Of a stretch of DNA of 64,000 bases, positions 23,586-36,600 are shown piece after piece. The stretch is from positions 54,937,626-55,001,625 of the forward strand of contig JAZBQD010000014.1 of assembly GCA_036583965.1 (NCBI GenBank), given 5' to 3'. The stretch is from Prunella strophiata. Lineage: Eukaryota > Chordata > Aves > Passeriformes > Prunellidae. The notes beneath the pieces are model-generated. The model searched no databases, had not been told where the DNA came from, and was given only the letters and a program-made list of their open reading frames with translations. Position 1 is the first letter of the stretch, and every line of letters starts with the position of its first letter. The position numbers and the translations under genes are program-made.

Positions 23586-26530
23586 TTTCATTAAAATTTC
23601 TTTTATTAGCATCTACCTTCCTCTTCCTGGGATGTGACTAAATTAATTTTTAACCTTAAATTATTTTTCTCATATTTCTAATTGGTTCTTATCCAGGAGC
23701 CTGGGAGCATGAAAACAGTAAGGAAGACATTAGAATAACAAAAGAGATATCTGGGCAAACTTTTCTAGTTTTATACAAGATATAGTCCTATTATTTTGAA
23801 AGAAAGCCCTCTAAATTCTGACTTAAACTTCTAAAGGAAGATTATAATTTGATCTGCAGTTTGAGCTGAACAAGATTTGGGTTCTGTCTTATGATTAAGG
23901 ATGGTATTAATGATGGCAGATAGCAGCTGTAAAGGAATAACTTTCTTGTTTGAGACAGAGCATGCTTTGTACTGGATAGCAGAGATCAGCACTTTTCTGT
24001 GAGTTCAAGATAAAATGTAGGAAAGGATTACTTTAAGCCACTGTGAATTACTCCTGGATGATCAAGGTCAGTCATTATTATCTGGTGGGTTTCATTATGA
24101 TTATTCTTTTTCTACATAGGCCTAGCTATTATTGATTTCAATGCTCCTTCTTCCAGGCCAAGAGTCAAAGTCTTGAAAAGGCCACTCAGGTGGCAGCATT
24201 TACCTACTCTTACATGACTAAATTTGTTCTATCATCATGTCTCACACGAGGCAGAGTATCACCATTTCAAAAACAAAGTATTGTTCAAATTGCTTCACTT
24301 CAAAAATGATGTTGTAGAATCAAAAAGTTTCAGAGAAAAGGTGACAAAACTTAATGGAATTACTTTCATTTACTTAAAATACAGTCAAGCTGCAAAACTC
24401 CTTACCATAGGATGCTTTAGATGTCTGAAAAATATATAAATTCAAAGAGAAATTGAATATATTATTAGATGGCAAGGTTAAAACCACTTACCAAACCTAT
24501 GGGAACTTGCAGGACCTAGGGATCAAGTTAATGTGAGTTGAGGCTTTTGGTATTTGATATAATTTTGATATGGTCCAACTCCATGACCTTGACTCAAACA
24601 TGAAAATTGCCAAGTTGTGAAAAAGGACTGTGAAAAAGTACATAGCACAGAGCTATGTAAGATGAAAGAGATAAGACTGCTGATACAGGGATGGTTCAAG
24701 GGTAGGAGAGGAAAAACACTGATAGGAAAATATATAAAATCCTAAGGAAGAAACCCCCAAGCAGTGAGTCAGAAGACAGCAGCCCAGCAGCAATGCATAT
24801 CAGTCCATTGAAAGGCACAATGGAGGGCTGACCTGCCTGACCTCCCTGACAGATGAGAAGTCTGCAAAGACCCTCCAGCTACTTCACTGGGGATGGTGAA
24901 CATGTTGGTTGGCTGAGTAACTCCTTTGACCTAAGTATTCATCATGTGTCTTACTCTTTGATATCTACCTTATATTTCCAACTTGTTTTCAAAGAAACTT
25001 TGTGGAATCTCTGTATGAAGTGCCCAGGAAAAATGATTAAGATGGGGAGGGATACATTATCTTTTGAAAGATGCATTCTGTAGGGAAATACATTTATTTG
25101 ATCCTTTGGATGTTGACTTTCCCCATGTACTCATTAATTCATAGAAATTGCTGTCTGAATACAAAAAAGGAAAACAAATAAACAAAAAACTTCCATTAAT
25201 TTCCATTGTCTAGACTGATATAGGACTTGTTTCATGTCCACCTCGGTTGTTATAGAAAATTTTGCTTTATTTATAATCAACAAAATTAGTCTTCTCTCAA
25301 TCCTGATAAATGCCATGAGTTCAGTATCTGACATGTTCCAATGCATATTAATGTTAATTTTCACCTCATTGCCTACAATATGATGCACTTATTTTGTGAT
25401 TGCAAATAGTTTGATAAAGCAATGTCTATTGAGTAATTCGAAACCTAACTCTAAAGTAATTTCATAGCCTGTCTTTCTTTTAATGACACAAATTGTTATC
25501 AGTAAAATATTTCAAGACACTTTTTTTATTTTAGCAGCTACTTTTTATCAATCACATGCAATATTATAGAATTCTTCTAGAAACATAGCAAGTAGCTTTT
25601 TTCTGAGAAGTCTCATTTCATGTTTAGATCAATATTCATTAGATTATGTTCTTTTTTTTCTATTTAGACATTACAACTGGGAGAAATTCTGAGAAGAAGC
25701 AGTTTGTACTGGCATATGTGTATTGTATTTTAAATACATTGGCAATTTTGATACTACTTAGAGCAATATTTTAGCATGAGATATTGACAAGTGTATATAT
25801 TAGCATTTTCCCTTCATACTAGCAGAATTATTCAGAATGCCTTCATTAATATGTGTTAATTATGAGTTTTGGAGGGTAATTTTTACTCTATTATCTATTA
25901 CCTCTTTTTTAAAAATAGAAGTGTATAAAACAATTATATGAGCAAGTATCGGCTGCTCAGCTGTGTCATGGTCCATCCTTAGAGTTGTTTCAAAGAGAGT
26001 TCTGAAAGATTTGATGAACTTATGTATGTGTGTTTAAACCTTAATGATCCATGCACCATACTATAGCATTAGACATATCAATACAATTATTGATTCTTAT
26101 TATCACTGATGTTATTCAGAAAATCTCTTTGACCTTTGACGCAGCAATGCAAATCGACCCCTACTTCACTGTTCTCAAAGTTACATTACTTCAGGACTGA
26201 ATGCTCCACTGTAAGCAGCAGTAAATCATTGAGCTTTACAAATCTGCTAGTCCAAAGATTCCCTACTGATCACAAAACTTGAGGTTCACTAGTGAGTTTG
26301 GTAAGAAAACAGTACTGATTTATATCAAATCCTCAATAATTGCTTAGATTTCCAGGTTCAGATGTGTGAGATGAATTCTGCTTTTCTTAGTTCAATTTTC
26401 TTTCCACTCACAACATTTCATTTTTCATATGGAATACTGAGTTTCAATTAACCACAGTTGTAGCTTTAGGCTTTATCTCTCCAGTCTAAATAATTAAAGA
26501 TTTAGCAACTCTCCTTGGAGAGTTTCAAGC
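23586..26530. other. AT-rich stretch without recognisable genes
   Basis: Nothing recognised. A slightly G+C-richer patch around 24760-24910 could not be assigned to any family. Confidence 0.55.
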
Positions 26531-27096
26531 TGAGATAGAGTTAATATTCTACTTAGTAGCTGCTACAGTTCTGTGTTTTGGATTTAGTATGAGAATAATA
26601 ACACACTGATGTGTTTGTTGCTCCTGAGCAGTGCTCAAGGGCTTAAGTCAAGGGCTTTTCAGTTTTCCATGCTCTGCTGGTGGGATGGTGCACAAGAAGT
26701 TGTGAGAGAGCATTACCAAGACAGGTGACCTGAACTGGCCAAATGGATATTCTGTACCATGAATGCCCAGTATATAAACTGGGGGGAAGTTGGTTAGAAG
26801 GGGCAAATCATTGCTTGAGGACAGGTTGGGCATTGGTTTCAGCAGATGGGGAGTAAGTACACTATACATCTCTTTTTTTTGTTTTTTTTTTTCTTGGGGT
26901 TTTATTCCTCTTTGCTCTTTGTTTTAATACTATTACTACTACTATGTCCGCCATCAATAATAATAATAATAGTAATATTTTTATTATTATCTTTATTTCA
27001 ATCATTAAATTCTTCTTACTTCAACTCATCCCACCAGGGGGCCAGTGAGCAAGCATCTGCATGATATTTAGTTTTGTCTGGGGTTAAACCATTACA
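26531..27096 (+). mobile_element. solo LTR of an avian ERVL-type endogenous retrovirus
   Basis: The sequence follows, block by block, a common avian/passerine ERVL LTR as I remember it. It has GAGTTAAT near the start, then TTCTGTGTTTTGGATTTAG and AGAATAATAACACACTGATG. A GGTGACCTGAACTGGCCAAA block follows, then a TATATAAA promoter box at 26771-26778 with GGGGGGAAGTTGGTTAGAAG downstream. The 3' end is CTGGGGTTAAACCATTACA. It begins with TG and ends with CA as LTRs do. An ATTAAA at 27004-27009 could be the polyadenylation signal. No internal retroviral genes adjoin, so it is a solo LTR left by recombination. An (AAT)n/(ATT)n stretch at about 26957-26995 and a T run at 26871-26893 are local expansions inside it. 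No flanking target-site duplication is evident. Confidence 0.85.
26771..26778 (+). promoter_or_regulatory. TATA box of the ERVL LTR
   Basis: TATATAAA sits in the conserved CCCAGTATATAAACTGGGGG context of this LTR family, marking the U3 promoter. The rest of the copy is degraded, so activity cannot be inferred. Confidence 0.6.
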
Positions 27097-29534
27097 TAAA
27101 TTCAGAAGTGTAGCTGTTTATTTCACTGTCTTCTGCAATCTGTATCTGTTAAATTGGAAATACTTTATCATTTTATTCTGAGGAATGGAAAACAGTGGAT
27201 ATGAAGCCAGTAGAGCCCAGTCAAGAGTTAATAAACTACATTGTAATATACTCATTTAGAATGTAATTTACTGCTTTTCACAAGCAAGTTCATTGTAGAA
27301 ATGCACTGACTTACAAGAGGAAAACTAAGCTACTCAAAGAAGCCACTTCTGTTGATTAATATTTTTACTGTTCTTTAATATTTTTACTTGACCTTTTCTG
27401 TGATTCTCTAATTTACATGTTTAATATGAAAGTGTACTCCTCCCATTCCAAATTTTCTGAGGTTTGATTCTTAATTTATCTTTAGGTTACTCATTCCTTC
27501 TTTTACTTTATTTTGGCTTTGTCAGATCTTTGGTTCTTAAGCCTCCTTATAAGTGTGTTTAAATTTCTGAATATTTTAGCACAAGATAATTTAATTTTTG
27601 AGTTGGTTAGAAGAGCTCTTAAATCTTCCATTTTCTTTTTTTCCCATTTTATATTCTTAATTCCTCTAGAACTTCCTTTAAAGAGTGTTCTGTGTGAACC
27701 GGATTTTCAAGGTGCTATTTTTCTTTTCCATTATTACCTAATGAAGCCCAGAATTGTTCTGCAGCCAGGGCTCTCACCTGGGATATGGATGATCTGCTTG
27801 TAATTCAGCTTTACCTGATTGTACAGTAGTCAGTATTAATCTCATGGGTTCCAGGTATGTATCATCTCTCAGATTATTAATATCTCTTGTCCTGATACAG
27901 TCAAATTTTCTCTAAACCAATGTTTGGTGATTTAGAAGAAGTAATCAAGTTATTTAACAGCCAGCTTGGAAGAATCATATTAAAACCCTCAACAACATTG
28001 TAATGAGTGGGTTGCTGACAGTATAAACATTAACATAAAATCATCCTTTCAAATATTTCATGCTTCACATCTTTTAATATTATGTCTAGTTTATGAGTGC
28101 AGGAATTATTATTAACCTTAATATAATTAATGATATTGACATTACTACTAATAATATAGATATTATTTACAGTATTCTGAATTTCCTTAAAGAATTCTGA
28201 GACAAAACAGGTTACATAACTGATTCTGTCTATTTGGAAGCTATAGAAATAAAAAAAAAATATATAAAGAAGGTCTAGAAAGCAGAAAAATATAATTGTA
28301 GAATTGCTGATAATGGACTTCTGATGAAGGTCTGAGTTTCATGGGTGAGTTACAACACAAAGTTAAAAGTTGTCAAGCTGAGAAATTAAGATATGGATCA
28401 AACTCACATTTATTAATGTTTCACATACTCAGATTTTGAGGTGACTCAGAATAGTAAAGTGATACAGTATTGAGATTTGAATTAGATAATTATGGTATGT
28501 GTCATTAAGGATTAAGTAAAAAAAATTCTACTTGTTTGTAAGCTGTAAACACAGAATAACATCTGAGAACGACATTTGAGGTGCTTTCACTACACAAATA
28601 TTATACATATATAGAGAGAACATTTTCTTTTAAATCTAATACTACAACACAGAAATTGAACTTTATAATACTCTATAACATATAATTCCATGTGGTTTTC
28701 AGTGGGAAGTGCCTATCATATCAGAAAAGTAGTAAAAAGTTGAACTTCCTTTACCTACTAGCACACAATTATTTCTACAATGTTTAAGTGACCACAAGTG
28801 CTGATTTTCACTGTCTAGAAAGAATGTTTAATGATAAAATCATAACCTGAAATGAACAAAGGAATCAAATCAAAATTGTACAAAATAAAATTTGAAATAA
28901 GATATTGTCTCCTATAACAAATCATTTCTTAAACAAAAGTTACATCATAAATATTTCAATAGAGTGTATTTATCTCACAATTTCCCTTTTCACTGATTAG
29001 AATTACTATCTATTGTCATTTACACCAAATAGTGAAATGGCATAGAGCTACTTGAGCATTGGGAATTGTTGGAGAGTCAAGTCAGTTATCTCATGGGAGG
29101 AGTAGCATACCAGAGGGAAACTATGAAAATGAGCACTCACATGTCATGTTACTAAATAGCCAACCCCACTTTGCTGCAGCTGCATAATAGTGTTTTGGAC
29201 ACAGTCCACTCATCTCTCCCTGTAAATGACTGAGTGATGCAGCTGCTGTCCAACGTGTTTTCTACTGGGACCATTTGTATATCAGGCCACACAGTAGAAA
29301 AAATTAAGTAAACAACTGTTACAGGAACTGGGACAGGTTTAATTAGGTTATGTTAAAATCTTTATTTGTTTTGTTAGTTTTTTCTTTAAATGTACTTTTA
29401 CTTTGTAACTTTCACTGTTAACATATTTTTAATAACCTTTTCTGCCCTTGACAGGACAACAGATTTCTAACCAAGCAGTAGCCATACAAATTATCTCCCT
29501 ATAGTTTGGAACAATATCATTGTAGTCCTTCTGC
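27097..29534. other. AT-rich stretch without recognisable genes
   Basis: No gene, RNA or repeat family recognised. It is very AT-rich around 28100-28180 and 28600-28680. A 96-codon frame at 27513-27803 is Phe/Leu-rich from T runs and has no family signature. Confidence 0.55.
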
Positions 29535-30350
29535 CCTGCCTGTCCTTACTTCCAATGTCCATACAGTTTCCTCTTCCACCTAAGTTCAAGAAGAAGATCC
29601 TTGCTCAGCCAAGCTGGGCTTCTGCCCCTTTTCTTTGATCTCTGACACTTAGGGAGTGTCTTCTCACATACTCCTAACAGATGTCTCTTAAAAAGTAACC
29701 AGCATTTATAGAGATCAAGTAACTGCAAAGGTCGATAACCAGGGACCTTACTAACTAGTTCCTTTAGCAGCTCAAAGTCTTCTCTGCCCATATCTAGGGC
29801 AAAAGTTTTGCCAACAGCTTTTCTCCTCTCACCCATGATTTCAAACTCAACTACTTCACAATCATTGTGATCAAAATATCCACCCATCTTAACCCATGAG
29901 TCCTTCTCTGTTTGCAAACAATAAACCTAGGAAAATTTTTTTCCAGCTGGCTCTATGAGTAGCTGCTCTAAAAAGTTATTTTCAACATATTTCAGGATTT
30001 TCCTGGATCTGCTTGTTACTGAATGTATGATATTGTCAGTTGACATCTGGGACATAAAAGTCTCCCATAAGGGCAAGGACCAGGTTGACTTTATTGTCTT
30101 TTCTCTTTATCCTTGCACAAAGTCTCTCGACTGTCATCACCAGTTGCAAGCCCCACAGCAACTGCAAGTTGCAGTCCCTCCCTTGAATTCTGCACCACCT
30201 CCCTGGTTTGTCTGCCTTCCCTGTCCCTCCTGAGGAGCCTCTAGCTGTCCATCACGGCACAGCAGTTGCAGAAATCATCCCATCTGGTTTTGCTTATGTC
30301 AATGGTTTCACAGCTCTGAGAGTGGATCAAGCTTCTAGTTCTTTCTCTGC
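29535..30350 (-). mobile_element. CR1 LINE fragment, endonuclease domain, degenerate
   Basis: Read on the minus strand from 30350 to 29535, it follows the apurinic-type endonuclease domain of CR1 ORF2. About 30290-30240 gives an ISKTRWDD..CAVMD block (family: ITETWWDD). About 30070 gives LMGDFYVPDV (family: MGDFN.PD). About 29990-29920 gives the RFLE..NFLEQL.-EP region, and 29917-29546 is an open frame of 123 codons. That frame holds GGYFDHNDCEVVEFEIMGE (family: GHSDHEMVEF) and continues to LPKCQRSKKRGRSPAWLSKD and LLLELRWKRKLYGHWK, the linker before RT. The catalytic SDH triad end reads NDC, so the His is lost. A stop lies near 29925 and more disrupt the 5' part. There is no RT and no CR1 3' tail next to it, which is unusual because CR1 copies are normally truncated at the 5' side. 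Confidence 0.88.
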
Positions 30351-30359
30351 ATTAATTCA

Positions 30360-30600
30360 TAATATTTAATATAGAAGAATCTGGTATAACATATATATTA
30401 TATATACTATTGTATGTAAAAATGGAATAATATGCTATATTAAAATACTAAAATATATATATTTTATATATCAAACTGTTTTATAAATTTATCTAATTAT
30501 TTTATATTAACATAGAATAAATATAAATCAAGAAAACATGTGATTAATTAATAAAATGTATTAAAATAGATTTAATATATCAGTACATCACTAGAATTCT
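30360..30600. repeat. very AT-rich, partly palindromic sequence
   Basis: Dense TATATA and AAAATATATATATTTTATATA motifs form many small self-complementary stretches. Likely decayed (TA)n; no function is visible. Confidence 0.6.
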
Positions 30601-30602
30601 CC

Positions 30603-30676
30603 CCCATGGCAATGGCTTTGGAACTAGACAATTTTAAGCTCCCTTTCAACCCAGATCATTCTATGATACTATGATT
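30603..30676 (+). mobile_element. CR1 3' tail fragment
   Basis: The motif chain CATGGCAATGG..TTTGGAACTAGA, then CTCCCTTTCAACCCAGATCA, then TTCTATGATACTATGATT matches the last ~75 bp of CR1 elements, including the terminal ATTCTATGAT repeat. It is a heavily 5'-truncated copy in the orientation opposite to the endonuclease fragment just upstream, so it is a separate insertion. Confidence 0.75.
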
Positions 30677-33600
30677 AATAATAATTATTTAATGATGGAT
30701 ATAATGTATTATACATTATTTTATGTAATAGATAATGGATAATATGTATTATTCTATTTTGTTATAATTTTTTTCTGAAGTCACAATGCTTTAGCTCTGT
30801 GCTTTCAAACTACGTAAAGTATTTCTGAAACTTGAAGTTAAACACGTGTATAGGGACTTTTCCATGGAGCACAGCCAGTGCTACTCATCAGATTAAAGTA
30901 AGCTGTTCTTCTCAACTAAGACATGCCTGAGGTTTTCCAGGGAACAAGCCACTAACTGGTGGTTAAAAAGTCACTGCAAAAACCCAAAGGTTCTGTTTCT
31001 AACTTATGAGAGTGAAAATGGCATCCATCAAAATAAATTCCTGTGAATTTTGTTCTTTTTAACAATAATTCACATTTTTAAATTTTGAATGGGTGTATAA
31101 AAAATCTTCTCATTAATTTAACCTAAATATAGTATATTATTTAGATATCTCCCAAAGTTTATCTCATTTATAAACTGAAATTTTTCAATAAAGATTTTTT
31201 TAGTGTGACCATTCTCATTCCTGAAAAAGTTGTATCCATTTTCTAGACATTCTTACAAGTCAGAGTTTTGCTTAATAATGTGGCTTACAGTCTTTGCAAT
31301 GATTGACTTGTTTAGTTACAAACCCACCAGCCAAATTCTTTTTCATATCCTTTTGTCCATTGAAAATGACTGTAGTAAGTGATTCTCTCTGACAGTAGAA
31401 ATAAAAAATAATTCAAAGTAGATTTGATCATTTACTGACACCCTCAGTAATTTCCTACTCATGACACTAAGCAGATGTTTTTACTGTGTAACTCAAACGG
31501 AGCCTGATAAATAATTTTTTTCTCTCTTAATCAGGAGCAGATTTGGATGTGTAGAAGTCCATGCACTCAGTGATGGATTCAAAGAAGCCCAAAGAGCAGC
31601 TGTACTGATGAAGCTTTGAAGTGGCATTCTCAGGAGTACTGGGAATGATAGGCTGTTTTAGTGGCCCTTATTCATTTCATAGAGTTTCTCTTTCAATCTT
31701 GTCTCACACTAGAGCCAAAAATGTGGTGGGGATACGGTATCTATATGCCAACTCACTTCAGTGAAAGGAGTGAATCCTTATCTGAATAGGCAAGTAAAAA
31801 TTGAAACAGCTCTTAGGCATAATCCCTGTCTTCTCTAGTGCTTAAATAACAAAAAGACAGTAGTAAAAGAACAGTGCCAGTAGCAACGAAAATATTATAC
31901 AAATACAAAAAAAAAGGAGATTAAATAAAATATAAGTAGAGAAGCTGACATATTTGTTAGAAAAAGTGGAGAAGAGTGTAAAGGGAGAAATTATAAGATT
32001 GCTGTGTAAGACAATCCCATAAATAATAATGCATTTTTGAAGGACAGAGGTATATTTTACAATGATTCAATAAGTACAACACAATAAGATCCATAAGGTC
32101 TTCTTGAATTAATAATAAAGGTTTCCCTGCAGCATTTGCAATACTGTTATATATATAATTGTACATAGTAAATGCTTTAGATACTAAGTTTTTACTTTAT
32201 TCATTTGCTCAGGAAAAACAGATTTTACAACAGAGTGCTTCAGTACTAAATTACTTTCATCAAGCTTACATGAATCAAGGACACTTAATGTACCTTTTGG
32301 ATATGTTTCTCATTCTAGTCAGACTCCAAAAATGGTTTATTCATCTTACATGAAACCGTTTAGGACTAACATGCATAGAGAAGAGCTGGAAACAAATCCT
32401 CCCTTCTTGCTATATCACCCTTTTTCCATGTTAAAGAGTACGAGGCTGACACTTGTATTTGGCAAGTCAGGCACTCTCATCTGCACACTCAACCAATTTT
32501 GGAATGAAAGATGGAGTTTCCTATTCCTACCTCACAGCGAGTTTATTCTCACTTTTGTGAAGGTGCTTGATTCTCCAAAAACAGCAAAGAGAAATCAGTT
32601 AAAACTCAAAGAAGCTAAGTATCTTTTCTAACAACTAAGTATTATTTATGAACATTAAAAAAGAAAAAAAAAAGATAAATTTGTGCTACCTAATTACTTA
32701 ATTATTTATAATCAAGCATCTTAACTTTTTCATGAAGATATGATACTGTAATAAAGGTGAAAACAGAAATAAACATGACTTGATTCTAAAAACAGCATCA
32801 GAAAATAAAAACATTGTATAAAAATATCTTATTGAAATTGTTATGAAACCACATAGTATGAGGCAAGGAACAGGTCACACAGTGCCTGAAACAAAAAATG
32901 ACTAAAATAGCTAGGAATCAGCTATTGTAGACTTCTTTCATGTCACAGTTGGTGGGAAAATATGCAGCTTTTTAATATTATGCTTAAAAAAAGATAAATA
33001 TGTGTTGCTACACTTATCAGGAAAAGCATTTTCCTCCTTGGCTTCAATGGAAAATTCAAAACATCTTGACTGAAAAGAGCAAGCAGAATATTAGATAAGC
33101 TTCTGTCCAGTCTCTCAAAGGTATCAGTCATTCATCACTGATTATAAAGTCAATTAAAAAAATTAAACTACTTGCAGAAGTTAAGACTCTTGAGCCAAGG
33201 GATTCACAAAGTGTCTGAACTCTCACAAGATAATAGTAAAATTTACTGAAATACTGTTATATTATCTATGTGTTTGACTTATAAAATAACCACATTTATT
33301 CTCTTATCTGAAATAATACAATAAAAAAAAAATCCTTGCTATTATCAGCTATCTTTGCCTTTCTAGGAACCACAAATGTTTTCCATGAGAGTTCTCCACC
33401 TTCATTTTTTTCTCCTATCGAAGAATCCTCTACTCTTGCATTCTTAATTTTCTGTATCACAAAGCTCATCACAAAGGCACTGCATACAATGATTGGACTG
33501 GTGACATTTTCCCATCAATATTCAAGTAGGTAGTATCATTTATTATCAGCATGTCCTAATTCTGGTACTTAATTAAAAAATCAGGAAGAAGGGACCTTTT

Positions 33601-36600
33601 CAGTTTCTGTTCACGCTGCTGTCAGATGTGTTGGGAGGGTCATGGCAGTCATGTGTTAGAGGCGTGGGTGATCCTAGACCTGCACATGGTTCAGAGGCAG
33701 CATAGCATATCCCTCCTATGGAGCAGAAAGCTCAGGATGTCACAGCACAACGAATACAGGCACAGAACTTGCTCTGCTTTTCCTCACTACATCAAGCACC
33801 ATTTATATTCTATGCTGTTGTCAGAGAAAAATTTTGTGAGCAGGATATCTGCAGGCAAAGGAAAGGGGAGGTTTAAGGCAGAATCTCACGAAGCACTCCT
33901 CTCAGGTGTAGTTTATCATCACAATGCAGCTTGCTCTTACCCAGCCTTTAAAAGCGTGGTTGAAGATCCATGACCTGTAACAAAACAGTGTAACTTCAGT
34001 GGGATTCACAGAGTGAGAGGTTTGCTGTTGCAGCAAAGGGCAAACCCAGGTGAAGTGAAAGATGCATTCATTATTCTGGGCACTGAGCAGTACTGGAGGC
34101 AATAAAATACATTCCTTCTAGGAACAACTTGTCCTAAACAAACCAGACATACATAAGTTAAACATGGAAACAGCAGCAAAATTTTCCTACAGCAAATTAA
34201 AAAAAGTGCCAGCAAACTAACACGCACAAAATAGACACCACTAGATTTTTTTTTTTTTTTAAATAGGGGTACATTTGCTTCTTTTCAATCAGAATTTGCT
34301 TTCCTTCCTACCAGGAAAAGGAATACACCACCATCAAAGATTACGTTTTTCTAATACGGTGAGGAAAAATGGAACATCAAACTAGAAGACCTAAATCCTC
34401 TGTAATCTGAAGTCAGGGAAAAATATGATCAAGGATAATGTTCTACCTTTAGCCAAATCTCCAGAAAAAAACTTCCCTTAAAGCATGAGTGAATACTCAA
34501 GGAAAAACTGAAACTAATTAACATCAATGAGTATTTTAAGGGGAATTTTGGCTGAATAGTGTTCAGTTTTTTGATATGATTTTTCAGAAGACTGGTGCAA
34601 ATCCCCAAGGATTGAAAAGGAGATCTTTGGAAGGCTCCATCTTGCTTTACACACAGCATGAGAACAGACCATGAAGCCACTTATCTTTTAAAAGAAATTT
34701 AAAAGGGAAAATAAGACAGCATCCTCCACAGACAATATTAACAAAGAGGAAATTATTATAAGTGTTAGTATACTTCTGTCAAAAGTATAATATCAGCTTG
34801 GTACTTGGTTAAGTACATATTAATATGAGTGAAGGGCACATGTCATGGAAAAATAGCTATAATTGTCAAAATTGTATAATACTAGCCTAATGGATTTCTG
34901 TAAAATAAAATGTTTCAATCTGTTAAGAAGCCAGTTGGGAGTAACAAAAATGCTAAAAAATAAAATGTGATGCAAGGTCTTATACAGAATTTAATTTAAT
35001 ATCAAGGTAAACATCTTTACTCAGTATTGTATTAGTTCAAATGACATCACAGCCACTAAGGATCTTTATTAATTTTCTGTACAGCTTACAGTATAGACTG
35101 TTGCAGAATATTTTCATGATAATGATAAATTCAATCAACCTCTATGTACAAATAACATTACATTCCTCTATGCTACATCTAACCCCAAGATTAAAACAGC
35201 ATCAATGTCAGATCTAAGAAGATAAATATTCCCTTCCCTTCCCTTCATTCTGATTTCAGATGAACAAAAGTTAAATAAGCTTCTCTTACCCAAATGCCAG
35301 CTAGTCCCCAAAGACAATCAAGCCGATTTTTATCAGGAATACTTTCATTATCTGAAAGATTTTTCAGCCATTCAAAACATGAAGTTAATGTAATAATATA
35401 ACACAAGTAGTAAAATAAACACTTCAATAAAAATCTTTAATAAATAATTTAATAAATTATTATAGACCTGGGAGTGGGAAAGAAACATCAGGTTAAACCT
35501 GAACCAAAGTAGTCTTTTACAAAAAGAAGTGCTATATTGACAAAAAAAGGAATAACACATTTGACAGTATAGAGGTTAGAATAAAGACAGTGAAAGAGTC
35601 ACAGAACTAGAGAGGGAAAGGCAGCTTAGACTATTGACAGTGAAGGTAAACAGCACATGGGAAAGGTTTGTCAAAGGAATAAATGCAAATGACAGTGTTA
35701 AAAGGGGAGAAGAGATCGAGATAATGGGGATGTGTGACCTATGGAGTAAGTGGAGGACCATGCACTAGACTGTGCAGATTAGCACTGCTCAGGAAAAAAG
35801 GAAGTTAAAAGAAATGTACTTTGGGATGCCTATATTCTAGATGTCTACAGCAATGCAACCACAAAAGGCTGAAACTGAACAAGATATCTGAGGTAGCCTG
35901 AAGGAGAAAATTAATCAACCAAGGTGGTTTTGAAATTAAAGATCTTTAATGGGTTGAAACCCTAATACTGTGGGCAATAAATGCACTTAGAGACGCATGA
36001 TCTAGAAATAACTTAGAATTTTCTTAAACAGTGAATGAATTTGGGAATACTAATGTAATTTTAAGCAGTTTACTTTGGAGGTTCTCTTTGAAACTTTAAA
36101 AGATCATTGGTTTAAGATAATTGGTTTAATTATTTTAAGGAAAAATAGTAAAATTTTCTATTTTACCAGTGTAATTTGAAATTCTAACGGCATTTGTGCC
36201 AAGAACCATGGAGGTTAGGATACATGCAAGTTAAATTTCAGTTGATTGTGTTGTTTAAGGGGTGTGGCTGCTTATCAGGGCTGTGTCTGTGTGCACACAC
36301 ATCTGCTGCACTCAGGCCATTCATTCCCCAGGTGGTGCACAAATTCATTAGTTACTCATCTGCACTGACAAGATAGGGATGATGAGTGATGGACTGTCCC
36401 ACGAGGAGGCTGGAATGCTGGCTGCCTTGCAACAAAGCTTTGGATTAGCTGGTGCAAGAGCGCTTCAGGTAGGAATTCTGGACTGATTTGAAGATTTCCT
36501 CAGGCAGAACCTGCATTGCCTACACTGAATTATATATTTCAATGTGTTGATTTAAATTCTGTGGAAAAAAAATGGACTTTATGAGGACTGATAGAAAGGT

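Noticed and set aside
33626..34227. Frames of 66-115 codons on both strands
   Set aside because: No domain, no homologue recognised, overlapping on both strands, and no consistent splice structure.
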